Assembly (NCBI RefSeq): GCF_003313385.1
Contig: NZ_QMHN01000005.1
Location: forward strand, 98,743-162,742
Direction: 5' to 3'
Source of the DNA: Pedobacter chitinilyticus
GTDB taxonomy: Bacteria > Bacteroidota > Bacteroidia > Sphingobacteriales > Sphingobacteriaceae
Length of the DNA: 64,000 nucleotides
In this document: positions 39,316 to 47,811 of the stretch, piece by piece
Layout: the number at the start of each line of letters is the position of its first letter
Position numbering within the stretch: the first letter of the stretch is position 1
Notes under the pieces: model-generated
Told to the model about the DNA's origin: nothing
Seen by the model: the letters and a program-made list of their open reading frames with translations, nothing else
Databases searched by the model: none
Position numbers and translations under genes: made by a program

Positions 39316-41604
39316 TTATTCTACAAAGAAGTTTTTGCTGAGCAGTCCAATTTTCACCTTAAACTCTCCTGGTTCCACTACCGAACGATTGTCTAAATGA
39401 GTGAAAGAAAAATCTTTTTGGTTTAGCTTAAAAGTGATCGTTTGCTTTTCGCCAGGCTTAAGATTAATTTTTTCGAAGCCACGTAATCTTCTCGAATCGG
39501 GAGTGAGTGTGGCGTATAAATCACTCAAATAGAGTTCAACCACCTCTTTGCCTTCTCTGCTGCCAGTGTTGCTCACTTCTACAGATACGGTTAACTCTTG
39601 GTTGGCCTTGATTTTTTCGGCACTTAATTTCAGGTTTTCAAATTTGAAAGTTGTGTAGCTTAAGCCATAACCAAATTCATATTGCGGGTTGTATTCTGCA
39701 GCATAATTGTACACGCCTTCCATTACAGTTCTATTTTCTGATGGCTTATGGTTATAGCCTAACAAAGAGTTTGGATATCTAGGATAGTTGTAAGGCAGTT
39801 TTCCAGATGGGTTAACCTCACCAAAAAGAATATCCGCCAAAGCATCACCCCCAAAATTTCCAGGTAAATAAGCTTGTAAAATGCCAGCCATTTTAGGTTC
39901 AAACTTGCTGATCAATCTAGGTCGACCTTCGTTAAGAACCAAAATAATTGGCTTTCCAGTAGCACCAAGCTTTAACGCCAATTCTGTTTGTAAGTCAGAC
40001 ATATACAAGTCACTTAAGTTTCCAGGGCTTTCCGTATAGGAGTTTTCACCCAAGCAAAGCACGATGGCGTCGGCATCTTGAGCGGCCTTTACAGCCTTTT
40101 CTATCCCATTCTCAAATTCTTCATAGTATTTGCCATCCATTTTATAGCTTACACCTTCTACAAAAGCAACGTTCTCTTTGCCTGCTTTTTGGGTAAGGGC
40201 TTCTAAGATGGTATTGTATTTACCCGCAAATTCTTCCACTTTTTCGCCTTGCCATGAGTAGGTCCAACCGCCGTTTAGCGTACGCATAGAATTAGCGTTA
40301 GGTCCTGTCACCAATAATTTAGTACCTTTTTTTAATGGCAATAGGTTGTTAGTATTCTTTAGTAAAGTGATGGATTCAGCTGCCGTTTGGTAAGCAGCTT
40401 GTTCAAATTCTTTACTTCCAAATTTTGGGTATTGTTTAAGATCGTAAACTGCTTTTTCAAATAAGCCCAACTTGTATTTTAAAGTAAGGATATGGCCTAC
40501 CGCATCGTTAATTCTAGTTTCTTTAACCTTTCCTTCTTTAACCAGGGCAATGAGATTGTCACAAAATCGCTCATAATCATAAGCAATCATCGACATGTCG
40601 ATACCTGCATTGATGGCCAACATAATGGCTTCCTTGTGGTCTTTTGCAACGCGATCTCTGGTATGCAAGTTTTCAATATCACCCCAGTCGGTTACAATTA
40701 GTCCTTTAAATCCAAGTTCCTCTCTTAACAGTTTGGTTAAAAGTTGATAGTTAGCATGTACAGGTACACCATTGATAATGCCCGAATTGATCATAATACT
40801 ATGTGCGCCAGCTTCAATGGCCGCTTTAAACGGTGGAAGATGGTAGTCTCTCAATACATGATCAGGGATATAGGCAGGTGTTCTATCTTTTCCAGAGACC
40901 GATACCTGATAACCTACAAAATGTTTCAAACATGAAGCCACTCGATACGGATCGGCAACATTATTCCCTTCAAAACCTTTAATCATTTGAAGTCCCAGTT
41001 CGGTAATCAAATACGGATCTTCTCCGAAGGTTTCCCACTGACGGGGAAAACGGGGATCTGGTGCTAAATCCAGCACTGGCGAAAAATTCCAAGGAATAGC
41101 ACTTGCTCTGGTTTCATAAGCCGTAATTTCAGCTCCTTTGTAAACTAATGAGCGATTACGAGTGGCCGCCTGACCAATTTGTTGCGGGAACATGGTAGCA
41201 TCAGCAGTGTAGGTAGTGCCATGAACAGCGTCGATACCGTATAGTACCGGGATATTAAGGCGTCCTTTGCCCGTTTCCTGTATTTTATTGATGATTTGAT
41301 GCCATACTTCACGAGTTCGAGCTCTATTGTTGGCCGTGTTCAGTACCGAACCTACTTTGTATTTCACCAAAGCATGTTCCAATCGTTGTTGATTGAGTGC
41401 AACAGGTTCGTCGCTACTGTATCTGTCCTTTCCATTGGTAATTACGTCCATGGTAATTTGTGCCATTTGGCCGACTTTTTCTTCCAAAGTCATTTTAGAC
41501 AGTAAGCTTTTTACTTTTTGGTCGATGACTGCGTCGGCTTGTTTTTGTGCGACAGAAAATAGCGAAAATGCCAGTAGGGGGACAGTGAGGAGTGTTTTTT
41601 TCAT
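39316..41604 (-). CDS. bglX: Beta-glucosidase, glycoside hydrolase family 3
   Basis: An exported 762-residue enzyme that removes terminal beta-glucose from oligosaccharides in the periplasm. It has a signal peptide (to about residue 19), the GH3 N-terminal TIM barrel (nucleophile Asp306 in GLIVTDWGDI), the alpha/beta sandwich (about 400-600, LCLGENSYTESPGNLSDL) and a C-terminal fibronectin-III-like domain (PDSRRLRGFEKINLKPGEK). Domain order and length match E. coli BglX. It is a single gene with its own terminator and no SusC/SusD pair, so it is not part of a polysaccharide utilisation locus here. Confidence 0.93.
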   Translation of the reverse strand: MKKTLLTVPLLAFSLFSVAQKQADAVIDQKVKSLLSKMTLEEKVGQMAQITMDVITNGKDRYSSDEPVALNQQRLEHALVKYKVGSVLNTANNRARTREVWHQIINKIQETGKGRLNIPVLYGIDAVHGTTYTADATMFPQQIGQAATRNRSLVYKGAEITAYETRASAIPWNFSPVLDLAPDPRFPRQWETFGEDPYLITELGLQMIKGFEGNNVADPYRVASCLKHFVGYQVSVSGKDRTPAYIPDHVLRDYHLPPFKAAIEAGAHSIMINSGIINGVPVHANYQLLTKLLREELGFKGLIVTDWGDIENLHTRDRVAKDHKEAIMLAINAGIDMSMIAYDYERFCDNLIALVKEGKVKETRINDAVGHILTLKYKLGLFEKAVYDLKQYPKFGSKEFEQAAYQTAAESITLLKNTNNLLPLKKGTKLLVTGPNANSMRTLNGGWTYSWQGEKVEEFAGKYNTILEALTQKAGKENVAFVEGVSYKMDGKYYEEFENGIEKAVKAAQDADAIVLCLGENSYTESPGNLSDLYMSDLQTELALKLGATGKPIILVLNEGRPRLISKFEPKMAGILQAYLPGNFGGDALADILFGEVNPSGKLPYNYPRYPNSLLGYNHKPSENRTVMEGVYNYAAEYNPQYEFGYGLSYTTFKFENLKLSAEKIKANQELTVSVEVSNTGSREGKEVVELYLSDLYATLTPDSRRLRGFEKINLKPGEKQTITFKLNQKDFSFTHLDNRSVVEPGEFKVKIGLLSKNFFVE

Positions 41605-41831
41605 TTTTAATTCCTACGGTGATTAGTGGTTTTTATTGATGTGTTAAATGACGAGCAACTAATAAAGCGCATGAATATGCCTTTGATGAGTTCATGGTTA
41701 TACTTGGTTGCCTTAATACCAAATATCTATTAAATTACTTCAAAAGCCCAAAAATGGACTTTCTCAAAACCACTACAGGTGTGAAAAAAGATCAAGCGCA
41801 TAGATCATGAAGTGTAAGGACTACATTAAAC

Positions 41832-41860
41832 AAAAAAAGAAGCCATCAGGACTTCCTTTT
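41832..41860 (-). terminator. Terminator of the small membrane protein gene
   Basis: Read leftward, AAGGAAG and CTTCTTT pair (one G-T) around a nine-base loop and lead into seven T residues, about 40 bases after the stop at 41901. Confidence 0.7.
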
Positions 41861-41900
41861 AAAGAGAGATTAACTTATAAAATGACGTTAGAGAAGAGGT

Positions 41901-42236
41901 TTAGTCCCAAAGGGTGCCGTCTAATCCAAGGATGGTTCCTACCCATAAAATGAATACGTAAACCAGGACACTAATGAGGTTGGCTATGATGGTGTTCCAG
42001 CCACCTCGTTTACGCAGCCCCTCCATTAAATGGTAAAAAAGACCACCCATGGCACCCGCTAGCGGAACTACAATTAAAGGTCTTAAAAACCAAAGCCTAC
42101 CCCAAGCAGGATCAGCATTTTTAACGGTAATTAATAGCGCGGAAATGAGGATCAACGCTGTTGCAGCCCCAACCATCATGCGTTTAGCAATTAAATTCGT
42201 TTGGCGCTGAACAAGGATATCGTAATTTGCTTCCAT
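41901..42236 (-). CDS. Small membrane protein of unknown function
   Basis: A 111-residue protein with three hydrophobic helices (about residues 20-38, 50-68, 84-104) and a polar N-terminus (MEANYDILVQRQTNLIAKRM). The loop LMEGLRKRGGWNTIIANLIS between helices 2 and 3 is the most distinctive part. I believe relatives occur in Sphingobacteriaceae, some labelled potassium transporter KefB, but the protein is far too short to be one. Its promoter region contains a perfect dyad, so it may be regulated. Confidence 0.65.
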   Translation of the reverse strand: MEANYDILVQRQTNLIAKRMMVGAATALILISALLITVKNADPAWGRLWFLRPLIVVPLAGAMGGLFYHLMEGLRKRGGWNTIIANLISVLVYVFILWVGTILGLDGTLWD

Positions 42237-42266
42237 TGTTTTTGTTTTTTAAAGTGCTTTGTGATT

Positions 42267-42300
42267 CAAAGTTAATATAAATTACTTTGTTTTACAAAGT
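42267..42300 (-). promoter_or_regulatory. Promoter with ACTTTGT/ACAAAGT dyad
   Basis: On the minus strand TAACTTTG (42267-42274) fits -7 and TTTG (42295-42298) lies 20 bases upstream as -33. The -33 element is inside the perfect dyad ACTTTGT-TTT-ACAAAGT (42284-42300). A second, shorter dyad CTTTG...CAAAG spans 42257-42271. Confidence 0.6.
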
Positions 42301-42390
42301 GAAAAATAAAAAAACTAAAATGAAGGAGGAAGAATATTTTTAATGGGATGTTTTATAGGACGGTTTCGCTTCCTTGAAATCTCATCTAAT

Positions 42391-42422
42391 TAAAAAAGCC
42401 AGCAAGAAATTTCTTGCTGGCT
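42391..42422 (-). terminator. Second terminator downstream of the cold-shock genes
   Basis: A perfect 24-bp palindrome, GCCAGCAAGAAA then TTTCTTGCTGGC without a loop, followed leftward by TTTTTT. It backs up the hairpin at 42520-42548. Confidence 0.7.
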
Positions 42423-42519
42423 CGGCTGATCGGATTAACTTTTACTGAAGGAACAGAGTTATTTGTTAACTTAAACCAACTATTGTAAAGTATTAATCTA
42501 TTATCGTTTCGTAAGTGCG

Positions 42520-42548
42520 TTAAAAAAGCTCCTTTGTGGAGCTTTTCT
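42520..42548 (-). terminator. Terminator of the cold-shock gene
   Basis: Arms AAAAGCTCC and GGAGCTTTT with a five-base loop; the leftward reading ends in TTTTTT. It begins 22 bases after the stop of the short cold-shock gene. Confidence 0.85.
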
Positions 42549-42569
42549 GAATTTTATTTTTTGGTAGAA

Positions 42570-42761
42570 TTATGCAATTCTAACGTTTACGGCATTTAAT
42601 CCTTTTTTGCCTCTTTCAACCTCATAAGTTACTTGGTCATTCTCTCTAATTTGATCCTGTAGGCCAGAGCTATGTACGAAAACATCTTCTCCTCCAGCTG
42701 TAGGTGTAATGAAGCCAAATCCTTTTGTTTCATTGAAAAATTTTACTGTTCCTTGTTGCAT
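42570..42761 (-). CDS. Cold-shock protein, CspA family
   Basis: A 63-residue single OB-fold RNA chaperone of normal length. The RNA-binding motifs are RNP1 KGFGFITP and RNP2 DVFVHSS, with the start MQQGTVKFFNETK typical of CspA. It would melt RNA structure at low temperature or during growth. It lies 16 bases after a second cold-shock-domain gene, with which it shares the same long leader and the same terminators. Confidence 0.93.
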   Translation of the reverse strand: MQQGTVKFFNETKGFGFITPTAGGEDVFVHSSGLQDQIRENDQVTYEVERGKKGLNAVNVRIA

Positions 42762-42777
42762 TATTGTATTTATTAAA

Positions 42778-43218
42778 TTATTTATTGTCGTTAATTTTTT
42801 TAACCATTATTGCATTGTAACCTCTTGAGCCTTTTTCTCTCTCGAAACTTACTCTGTCGTTATTTTTTATAGGCTGTGTGAGTCCGCTGCTGTGCACAAA
42901 AATTTTACCTTTATTAGCATCATCGATAATAAAACCATAGCCCTTTAAAGGATCATAAGAAGATACCAAACCAGTACGTTCTTTCGATTCAGGTACAACA
43001 GGAGCTGCTCCTAGCTGAATATCTTCTAACTTAATCTCGCTTCTTACTGCGGTAACAGGCGTATCAGTGATATTTCCAAACTCATCCACATAAGCAATCA
43101 TGTCTTCAAAAGAAGTTTTTGATCCATCTTGCTTACGGTCCATCATTTTTCTTGATTTTTCCTGTTTTTTCTTTGCTTTACTTTTGTTTCTTTCTTTTTT
43201 GGCGAACGATTCACCCAT
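42778..43218 (-). CDS. Cold-shock-domain protein with basic N-terminal extension
   Basis: A 146-residue protein. Residues 1-35 are highly basic (GESFAKKERNKSKAKKKQEK), residues 36-80 are acidic and probably disordered, and the C-terminal 65 residues are a cold-shock domain with RNP1-like KGYGFIIDD and RNP2-like KIFVHSS. The basic tail could bind rRNA or ribosomes; that is inference. This two-part form recurs in Bacteroidota as far as I recall. It is the first gene of a two-gene operon with the CspA-like gene, and a leader of about 310 bases precedes it. Confidence 0.85.
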   Translation of the reverse strand: MGESFAKKERNKSKAKKKQEKSRKMMDRKQDGSKTSFEDMIAYVDEFGNITDTPVTAVRSEIKLEDIQLGAAPVVPESKERTGLVSSYDPLKGYGFIIDDANKGKIFVHSSGLTQPIKNNDRVSFEREKGSRGYNAIMVKKINDNK

Positions 43219-43541
43219 ACATATTCCTTTCTAAAGATTAATTGATTCTCACTGATGTTCCCTAAGCATATATTGCTGTTTAAGGATGGCCAATTTTTCT
43301 TGGATATTTCTTATTCCCTTTGTATAAGACAGTGTTATGCATGGAGAAGGAAACATGTAATCTATAAGATATACCATTTTTAGCGGTAAATTCTATTTGA
43401 CTTCTCAGGATAACATCATTTTTGCTGTTACAAAAACATGTTGTAAAATACGGGAGCTGGAAAGCGAAAACTGAGATGAAGAAATTATTCCAACTATATC
43501 AGAAAAGGCCAAGACAGAACCTTGTTGTTGGCACAAAGATA
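43219..43541 (-). promoter_or_regulatory. Long leader and -7 box of the cold-shock operon
   Basis: On the minus strand TATCTTTG at 43534-43541 is a full -7 match, and no better box lies closer to the gene. Transcription from it would give a 5' leader of about 310 bases without an open frame. Long leaders are the known site of cold regulation in E. coli cspA. The rest of the gap, to the TetR gene at 43675, shows nothing I recognise. Confidence 0.45.
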
Positions 43542-43674
43542 CCTTTAATTTATGGCATTAGCTAATTTTAGCAAGTAATAAGTTGCTGTTTTCATTGTAA
43601 ATGAACTGTAAAACAGTGGTTAAGCCGTTGTAGTGGCATAAAACGATTAGGAAAATATTTTTCGTTTTTTACAT

Positions 43675-44304
43675 CTACATCGATGAATAAGTCTGTTCGA
43701 CAAGAAAGGTGGTTGCCTGACGAATTTTTGATCTACCTTCCTCGGTTTTTAAATCTATGCCGCAAAAATGACTGCCGTTTACTTCTGTGAATAGGTTGAG
43801 ATAGTAAAGTCCAGCAACTAAAATAGCCATTACTGCACGGTGATCTGATGCCTTATCTCCAAAATGTGGATCGCTAATGCCCTTAAGCAGTATTTCACCA
43901 TTTGCTTCTTGATCGTCAATTAATTTTTGAAGCGATTTACGTTCTTCGGAGAGGCTCCATAATAGCACTTTTTGCAACGCTTTATTTTGGGACACAAATT
44001 CAAACTGTTCCAACAGCATGCGTTTTAAAAAATCCTTTCCGCCATCTGTAATTTTCTTCGGAACCAAATCGCCAGTAACATTACTCCAAAAATCCTGGGA
44101 ATGAATATATTCATCAATAAGCTGCTCAGTACTTCCAAAATATTTATAAATCAGTTTTTTATCTAAACCAGCTGTTGCTGCGATGTTGTTTACTTTCAAT
44201 GCCGTATGGCCTTTGGAGCGAAGGATTGTCCCAACGGCGTCCAAAAATTGCTGCTTGCTCTTGTTTTTGTCTCTAGCCCGGTTTGTTAGGGGATTTGTTT
44301 CCAT
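43675..44304 (-). CDS. TetR/AcrR-family regulator
   Basis: A 209-residue repressor-like protein. The DNA-binding helix-turn-helix lies at about residues 15-60 (SKQQFLDAVGTILRSKGHTA, NNIAATAGLDKKLIYKYFG), and the helical ligand domain follows (about 70-209). The domain contains WSNVTGDLVPKKITDGGKDF and an MAILVAGLYYLNLF helix, but its ligand is unknown. It is divergent from a YARHG protein gene; the 205-base gap contains a TetR-like operator dyad at 44362-44377. Such regulators commonly repress themselves and their divergent neighbour. Confidence 0.88.
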   Translation of the reverse strand: METNPLTNRARDKNKSKQQFLDAVGTILRSKGHTALKVNNIAATAGLDKKLIYKYFGSTEQLIDEYIHSQDFWSNVTGDLVPKKITDGGKDFLKRMLLEQFEFVSQNKALQKVLLWSLSEERKSLQKLIDDQEANGEILLKGISDPHFGDKASDHRAVMAILVAGLYYLNLFTEVNGSHFCGIDLKTEEGRSKIRQATTFLVEQTYSSM

Positions 44305-44361
44305 ATTGCGGTAGTTTTAAAGATTTGTACTCAATATTTTTCAAAAATAACAAATTATAAG

Positions 44362-44377
44362 GTCACCACTTGGTGAC
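44362..44377. promoter_or_regulatory. TetR-type operator dyad
   Basis: GTCACC-ACTT-GGTGAC is a perfect 6-bp inverted repeat, 58 bases upstream of the TetR start, followed on the plus strand by TATATTTG (44384-44391), a good -7 box for rightward transcription. Confidence 0.5.
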
Positions 44378-44509
44378 TTTTAATATATTTGCAGTAAACG
44401 AAGCGTTCGTCTATCGTTTGTTGCGCCCTACACTTACCCTTAATAGAGAAAAATATAGAGAATGGAATGGTTTTTTGATCATGAATGAAATAAAAATGTT
44501 TAAAATACA

Positions 44510-44815
44510 ATGAAATATATATACCTCTGGTTTCTCTTTTTATTTTGTACTACAGCTAATGCCCAAACACTGAAAGACTTCTCCTCTTGTGCTAGCAAGC
44601 TTATTAATCAGGCAGAAATAGCAGATCTGAGCATAGATGAAATACGATTGCTGGCCAACGAGATCTATGCAAGAAAAGGTTATCGTTTCGATAATCAAAG
44701 ATTTCAGGATTTTTTTGATGGGCAAAGCTGGTACAAGTCTGTTAAGGAAAACAAGAGCATTATTTATAGCAAAGAAGCCACGATCATAAGGATTGGTGTT
44801 TGTGATGAATCCTAG
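44510..44815 (+). CDS. YARHG-domain exported protein
   Basis: A 101-residue protein with a signal peptide (MKYIYLWFLFLFCTTANAQ, cleavage after Ala18) and a YARHG domain: LLANEIYARKGYRFDNQRFQ and FFDGQSWYKS are the family's core, with the second letter group YARKG for YARHG. The domain is extracellular and its function is unknown. It starts about 120 bases after a -7 box that may be controlled by the divergent TetR regulator. A terminator follows at 44951. Confidence 0.8.
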   Translation: MKYIYLWFLFLFCTTANAQTLKDFSSCASKLINQAEIADLSIDEIRLLANEIYARKGYRFDNQRFQDFFDGQSWYKSVKENKSIIYSKEATIIRIGVCDES

Positions 44816-45092
44816 GCGTGCAGAAAAGATGGTTAGAAATTTCCATACAGGTGATTTATTGTACTACCAATAAAAGAAATCTCAAAGATCCGCAAAGCGA
44901 TCTTAAATAGGTGTAAAGTGTACCAAAGAAATGGCTCTCGAAAACAAAGAACCAACGTATTTATTTAAATCGTTGGTTTTGTTTTTTTAGCCAATGTCAA
45001 AACTAGTCTGTAAAGCCAAATGGAATTGCTTTCTATTGTGCGGATCTCTTAATAGTCTGTTAAATTTTGCGATTGTCGCAAAAAGATATAAA
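44816..45092. other. Gap after the YARHG gene, no gene seen
   Basis: Apart from the terminator at 44951-44988 the stretch contains only AT-rich sequence, including ATCTCAAAGATCCGCAAAGC, which resembles intergenic filler seen in related genomes. Confidence 0.5.
44951..44988 (+). terminator. Terminator of the YARHG gene
   Basis: ACCAACG pairs with CGTTGGT across a 13-base AT-rich loop, followed by TTTGTTTTTTT. It lies 136 bases after the stop. Confidence 0.75.
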
Positions 45093-45130
45093 CAAAAAAA
45101 ACCGCTTAATTTTTAACATTAAGCGGTTTC
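45093..45130 (-). terminator. Terminator of the tRNA cluster
   Basis: AAACCGCTTAAT and ATTAAGCGGTTT pair around an eight-base loop; the leftward reading ends in TTTTTTT. It begins 4 bases after the first tRNA-Glu. Confidence 0.9.
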
Positions 45131-45133
45131 TAG

Positions 45134-45205
45134 TAGCCCGTAGGGGAATCGAACCCCTGTTTCCAGAATGAAAATCTGGCGTCCTCACCCCTAGACGAAC
45201 GGGCC
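45134..45205 (-). tRNA. tRNA-Glu (TTC), first copy
   Basis: A complete cloverleaf is readable on the minus strand: acceptor GGCCCGT/ACGGGCT (G1-U72 wobble), anticodon stem CCAGA/TCTGG with loop TTTTCAT giving anticodon TTC, and the T arm with GGTTCGATTCC. CCA is not encoded. The 72-base body is identical to the copy at 45284-45355. Confidence 0.95.
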
Positions 45206-45248
45206 AAAATTTCAAAGTATCAAGCAGTATAACTCGCTGTCATCTGCA

Positions 45249-45282
45249 TAAAAAAACATCAACCAGATGTGTAGTTGATGTT
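45249..45282 (-). terminator. Hairpin between the two tRNA-Glu genes
   Basis: AACATCAAC (45255-45263) pairs with GTTGATGTT (45274-45282) around a ten-base loop; reading leftward it runs into TTTTTTT. Terminator or processing hairpin. Confidence 0.7.
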
Positions 45283-45283
45283 G

Positions 45284-45355
45284 TAGCCCGTAGGGGAATC
45301 GAACCCCTGTTTCCAGAATGAAAATCTGGCGTCCTCACCCCTAGACGAACGGGCC
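45284..45355 (-). tRNA. tRNA-Glu (TTC), second copy
   Basis: Identical in sequence to the copy at 45134-45205 over all 72 bases, with anticodon TTC and no encoded CCA. The spacer between the copies holds a terminator-like hairpin, so the copies may be processed from one transcript or partly terminated between. Confidence 0.95.
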
Positions 45356-45387
45356 ATTAAATCAGAAGTGTCATTTCAACTTCTTTT

Positions 45388-45463
<76 letters not shown>

Positions 45464-45522
45464 CTCTATACAATTCGTTTTTTCTTTGGTTAAATCCTTA
45501 ACACTGTTTCCGAATTGGAATG

Positions 45523-45553
45523 CAAAGATAGGAATGTTTTTTTTTAGTGCAAA
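45523..45553 (-). promoter_or_regulatory. Promoter of the tRNA cluster
   Basis: On the minus strand TTTG (45550-45553), 19 bases, then TATCTTTG (45523-45530) is one of the best consensus matches in the window. It lies 60 bases upstream of tRNA-fMet. The rest of the 45464-45768 gap is AT-rich and shows nothing else. Confidence 0.75.
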
Positions 45554-45768
45554 TGTTTTTGAGGAAAAATTTAAAATAAATCATAAAATGACCTTTAGGG
45601 CTTCTTTGTGATATTTTTTGGTAAAAATAGCTGACGCCTTTTTGCTTGATATGCAAAAAATTAATAGCGCTTTATCTTCTTATAAAATTAAAAAACGTAA
45701 TCGGCATAAGGAGCGTGAGTAGCATTTTGCGTATTATTGCAGATTATTAATATCCTTATCAAAATATT

Positions 45769-46647
45769 ATGGCACACAAAGCAGGGTTCGTTAGCATCAT
45801 AGGTAAACCAAACGTGGGAAAATCTACACTGATGAATGCGTTGATAGGAGAAAAACTATCTATCATTACCCCAAAAGCGCAGACTACCCGTCATCGTATA
45901 TTAGGTATTGTTAACGAAGAAGATTTTCAGATTGTATTTTCTGACACTCCAGGCATCATTAAACCTAAATATGGTTTACAAGATTCGATGATGACTGCAG
46001 TAGGAGGCGCTTTGCAAGACGCTGACCTTATTTTTTTTGTGACCGATATTAACGAACGCCATGATGAAAATGATGTGCTTGAAAAGATTGCGAATACTAA
46101 TATCCCTTTAGTAGTACTGATAAACAAAGTAGATAACGCTAATCAAGAACAGGTGTTAGAGAAGATGAATTATTGGAAGGAAAAATTAAATCCGATGCAC
46201 ATTTTCGCCATTTCGGCCCTACATGGTTATAACCTAGAAGGATTGTTGCCCTTGATCTTGGAGGTGATCCCAGAGCACCCAGCTTATTATGATAAAGAAG
46301 ACCTGACCGATAGACACCTGCGTTTCTTTGTTTCGGAAATCATCAGGGAAAAAATCTTTAATAACTACCAAAAGGAAATTCCTTATAGTACTGAGGTAAT
46401 TGTTACCGCTTTTAAGGAAGAAGAAAATCTGACCAGAATTAGTGCTGAAATTATTGTGGAGCGTGAATCGCAAAAAAATATCCTGATTGGTAAAGGCGGC
46501 GCTAGTTTGAAAAAAGTAGGAATGGAAGCTCGTAAGGACATTGAGAAGTTCATCGATTCGAAAGTGTTTTTGGAAACCTTTGTGAAAGTAATTCCAGATT
46601 GGAGAAGTAAAAAGAACTACCTAAAAAACTTCGGTTATGATGGCTAG
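45769..46647 (+). CDS. era: GTPase Era
   Basis: An essential GTPase that helps mature the 30S ribosomal subunit (292 residues, normal). The N-terminal G domain has G1 GKPNVGKS, G3 DTPGI and G4 NKVD; the C-terminal KH domain contains IGKGGASLKKVGMEARKDIE and ends with the family's LKNFGYD. It binds the 3' end of 16S rRNA. It is followed by a terminator and is not in the rnc operon seen in proteobacteria. The related GTPase der lies 1.2 kb downstream. Confidence 0.96.
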   Translation: MAHKAGFVSIIGKPNVGKSTLMNALIGEKLSIITPKAQTTRHRILGIVNEEDFQIVFSDTPGIIKPKYGLQDSMMTAVGGALQDADLIFFVTDINERHDENDVLEKIANTNIPLVVLINKVDNANQEQVLEKMNYWKEKLNPMHIFAISALHGYNLEGLLPLILEVIPEHPAYYDKEDLTDRHLRFFVSEIIREKIFNNYQKEIPYSTEVIVTAFKEEENLTRISAEIIVERESQKNILIGKGGASLKKVGMEARKDIEKFIDSKVFLETFVKVIPDWRSKKNYLKNFGYDG

Positions 46648-46682
46648 TTGAACTAGTATATGTTTATTCGAAAATATTTTAG

Positions 46683-46710
46683 AGCCAAGGGTTTTGTCCT
46701 TGGCTTTTTT
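46683..46710 (+). terminator. Terminator of era
   Basis: AGCCAAGG and CCTTGGCT with a seven-base loop, followed by TTTTTT, 35 bases after the stop. Confidence 0.9.
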
Positions 46711-46820
46711 ATCGCTTTTTTTTATACTTGCATAACCATTTTTGAGGCTTAAATTTTAGCCTTTAGGCCGCATAATGGATAGTGAGAATTAGAATAGAAA
46801 CGCAAAACAACCCTGTTAAA

Positions 46821-47603
46821 ATGGCAAGTACCTGTCTTAACTGTCAATCAACCATTACCGAAAACTTTTGTGGCAATTGTGGACAGAAGAAATTTAAACG
46901 AATTGATCGAAAATACGTTGTAGATGAAGCGCAATACTTGTTGGTACACACCAATAAGGGTTTTCTATATTCTGTAAAAAACATCCTCAAAAACCCAGGT
47001 AAAACAGCCAGAGATTTTATTGACGGAAATAGGGTTAATCATTACAAACCGCTTCTTTTGGCTTTTGTATTAAGTGGTATCTCTGCATTTATTTCTTTTA
47101 AGATCCTTAATTTAAATGAGCTTTTAGGACAATTTATGGTCCAAACAAGTGGCGCTAATGCTAACAAGGCACTTTCTTTTTTGTCGAGCTATAACTCGGT
47201 AATTATGCTCGCTTTCCTGCCAGTTCTTGCCATTTTTACTTCCATTATTTTTCGCAAATGGGGGCAAAACTACTATGAACACATCGTCATGAATGCTTTT
47301 GGGCTTTCATGTTATACGCTAATTACCATCATTGTTTCTTATCCTATTCTCTATTTAGTAAGGGGAAATATGGGAGCATTTATGAAGGTGTTTTCTGCTT
47401 CCACGTTAATCATTCCTTTTATTTTTGTATGGTTTTATCGAGGTTTTTATCCTGAAAAGTCAATAGGGAAAATCATTCTAAAAGTATTGCTTATTATAGT
47501 GTCTGTATTCTTAGCCTATATGGCAGTAATTTTCATTGCTGTTATTCTTGTCACTATTATCAAAGGGCCAGAGGCACTTAAGATGTTTCAGCCGCCAAAA
47601 TAA
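46821..47603 (+). CDS. DUF3667 membrane protein with zinc ribbon
   Basis: A 260-residue protein of unknown function. It begins with a zinc ribbon (CLNCQSTITENFCGNCGQKK, two CxxC pairs), then an amphipathic region and about five membrane helices (from about residue 80 to 250). The order zinc ribbon plus helices is the DUF3667 pattern, which is frequent in Bacteroidota. The start is ATG 46821; the upstream GTG at 46782 adds only non-conserved residues. It is followed after 208 bases by der. Confidence 0.8.
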   Translation: MASTCLNCQSTITENFCGNCGQKKFKRIDRKYVVDEAQYLLVHTNKGFLYSVKNILKNPGKTARDFIDGNRVNHYKPLLLAFVLSGISAFISFKILNLNELLGQFMVQTSGANANKALSFLSSYNSVIMLAFLPVLAIFTSIIFRKWGQNYYEHIVMNAFGLSCYTLITIIVSYPILYLVRGNMGAFMKVFSASTLIIPFIFVWFYRGFYPEKSIGKIILKVLLIIVSVFLAYMAVIFIAVILVTIIKGPEALKMFQPPK

Positions 47604-47811
47604 GCGATATGTTTCCATTGTCAAGCCTTTACTTAAGGGCATGTAAAGTTACTCGCCAATAGTTCAAAAAATAAGCGTACTTTTGCAAGTCAAACCCTTT
47701 ACGCAAAAAGGGAATGAAACGAGAAACAGTTGTTAAATGATTGTGTGTCATTTAAAATGCTGAAATCGTAAACCCCCTGCCTAACGCAGGCAAGCAAAAT
47801 CGTATATTAAA

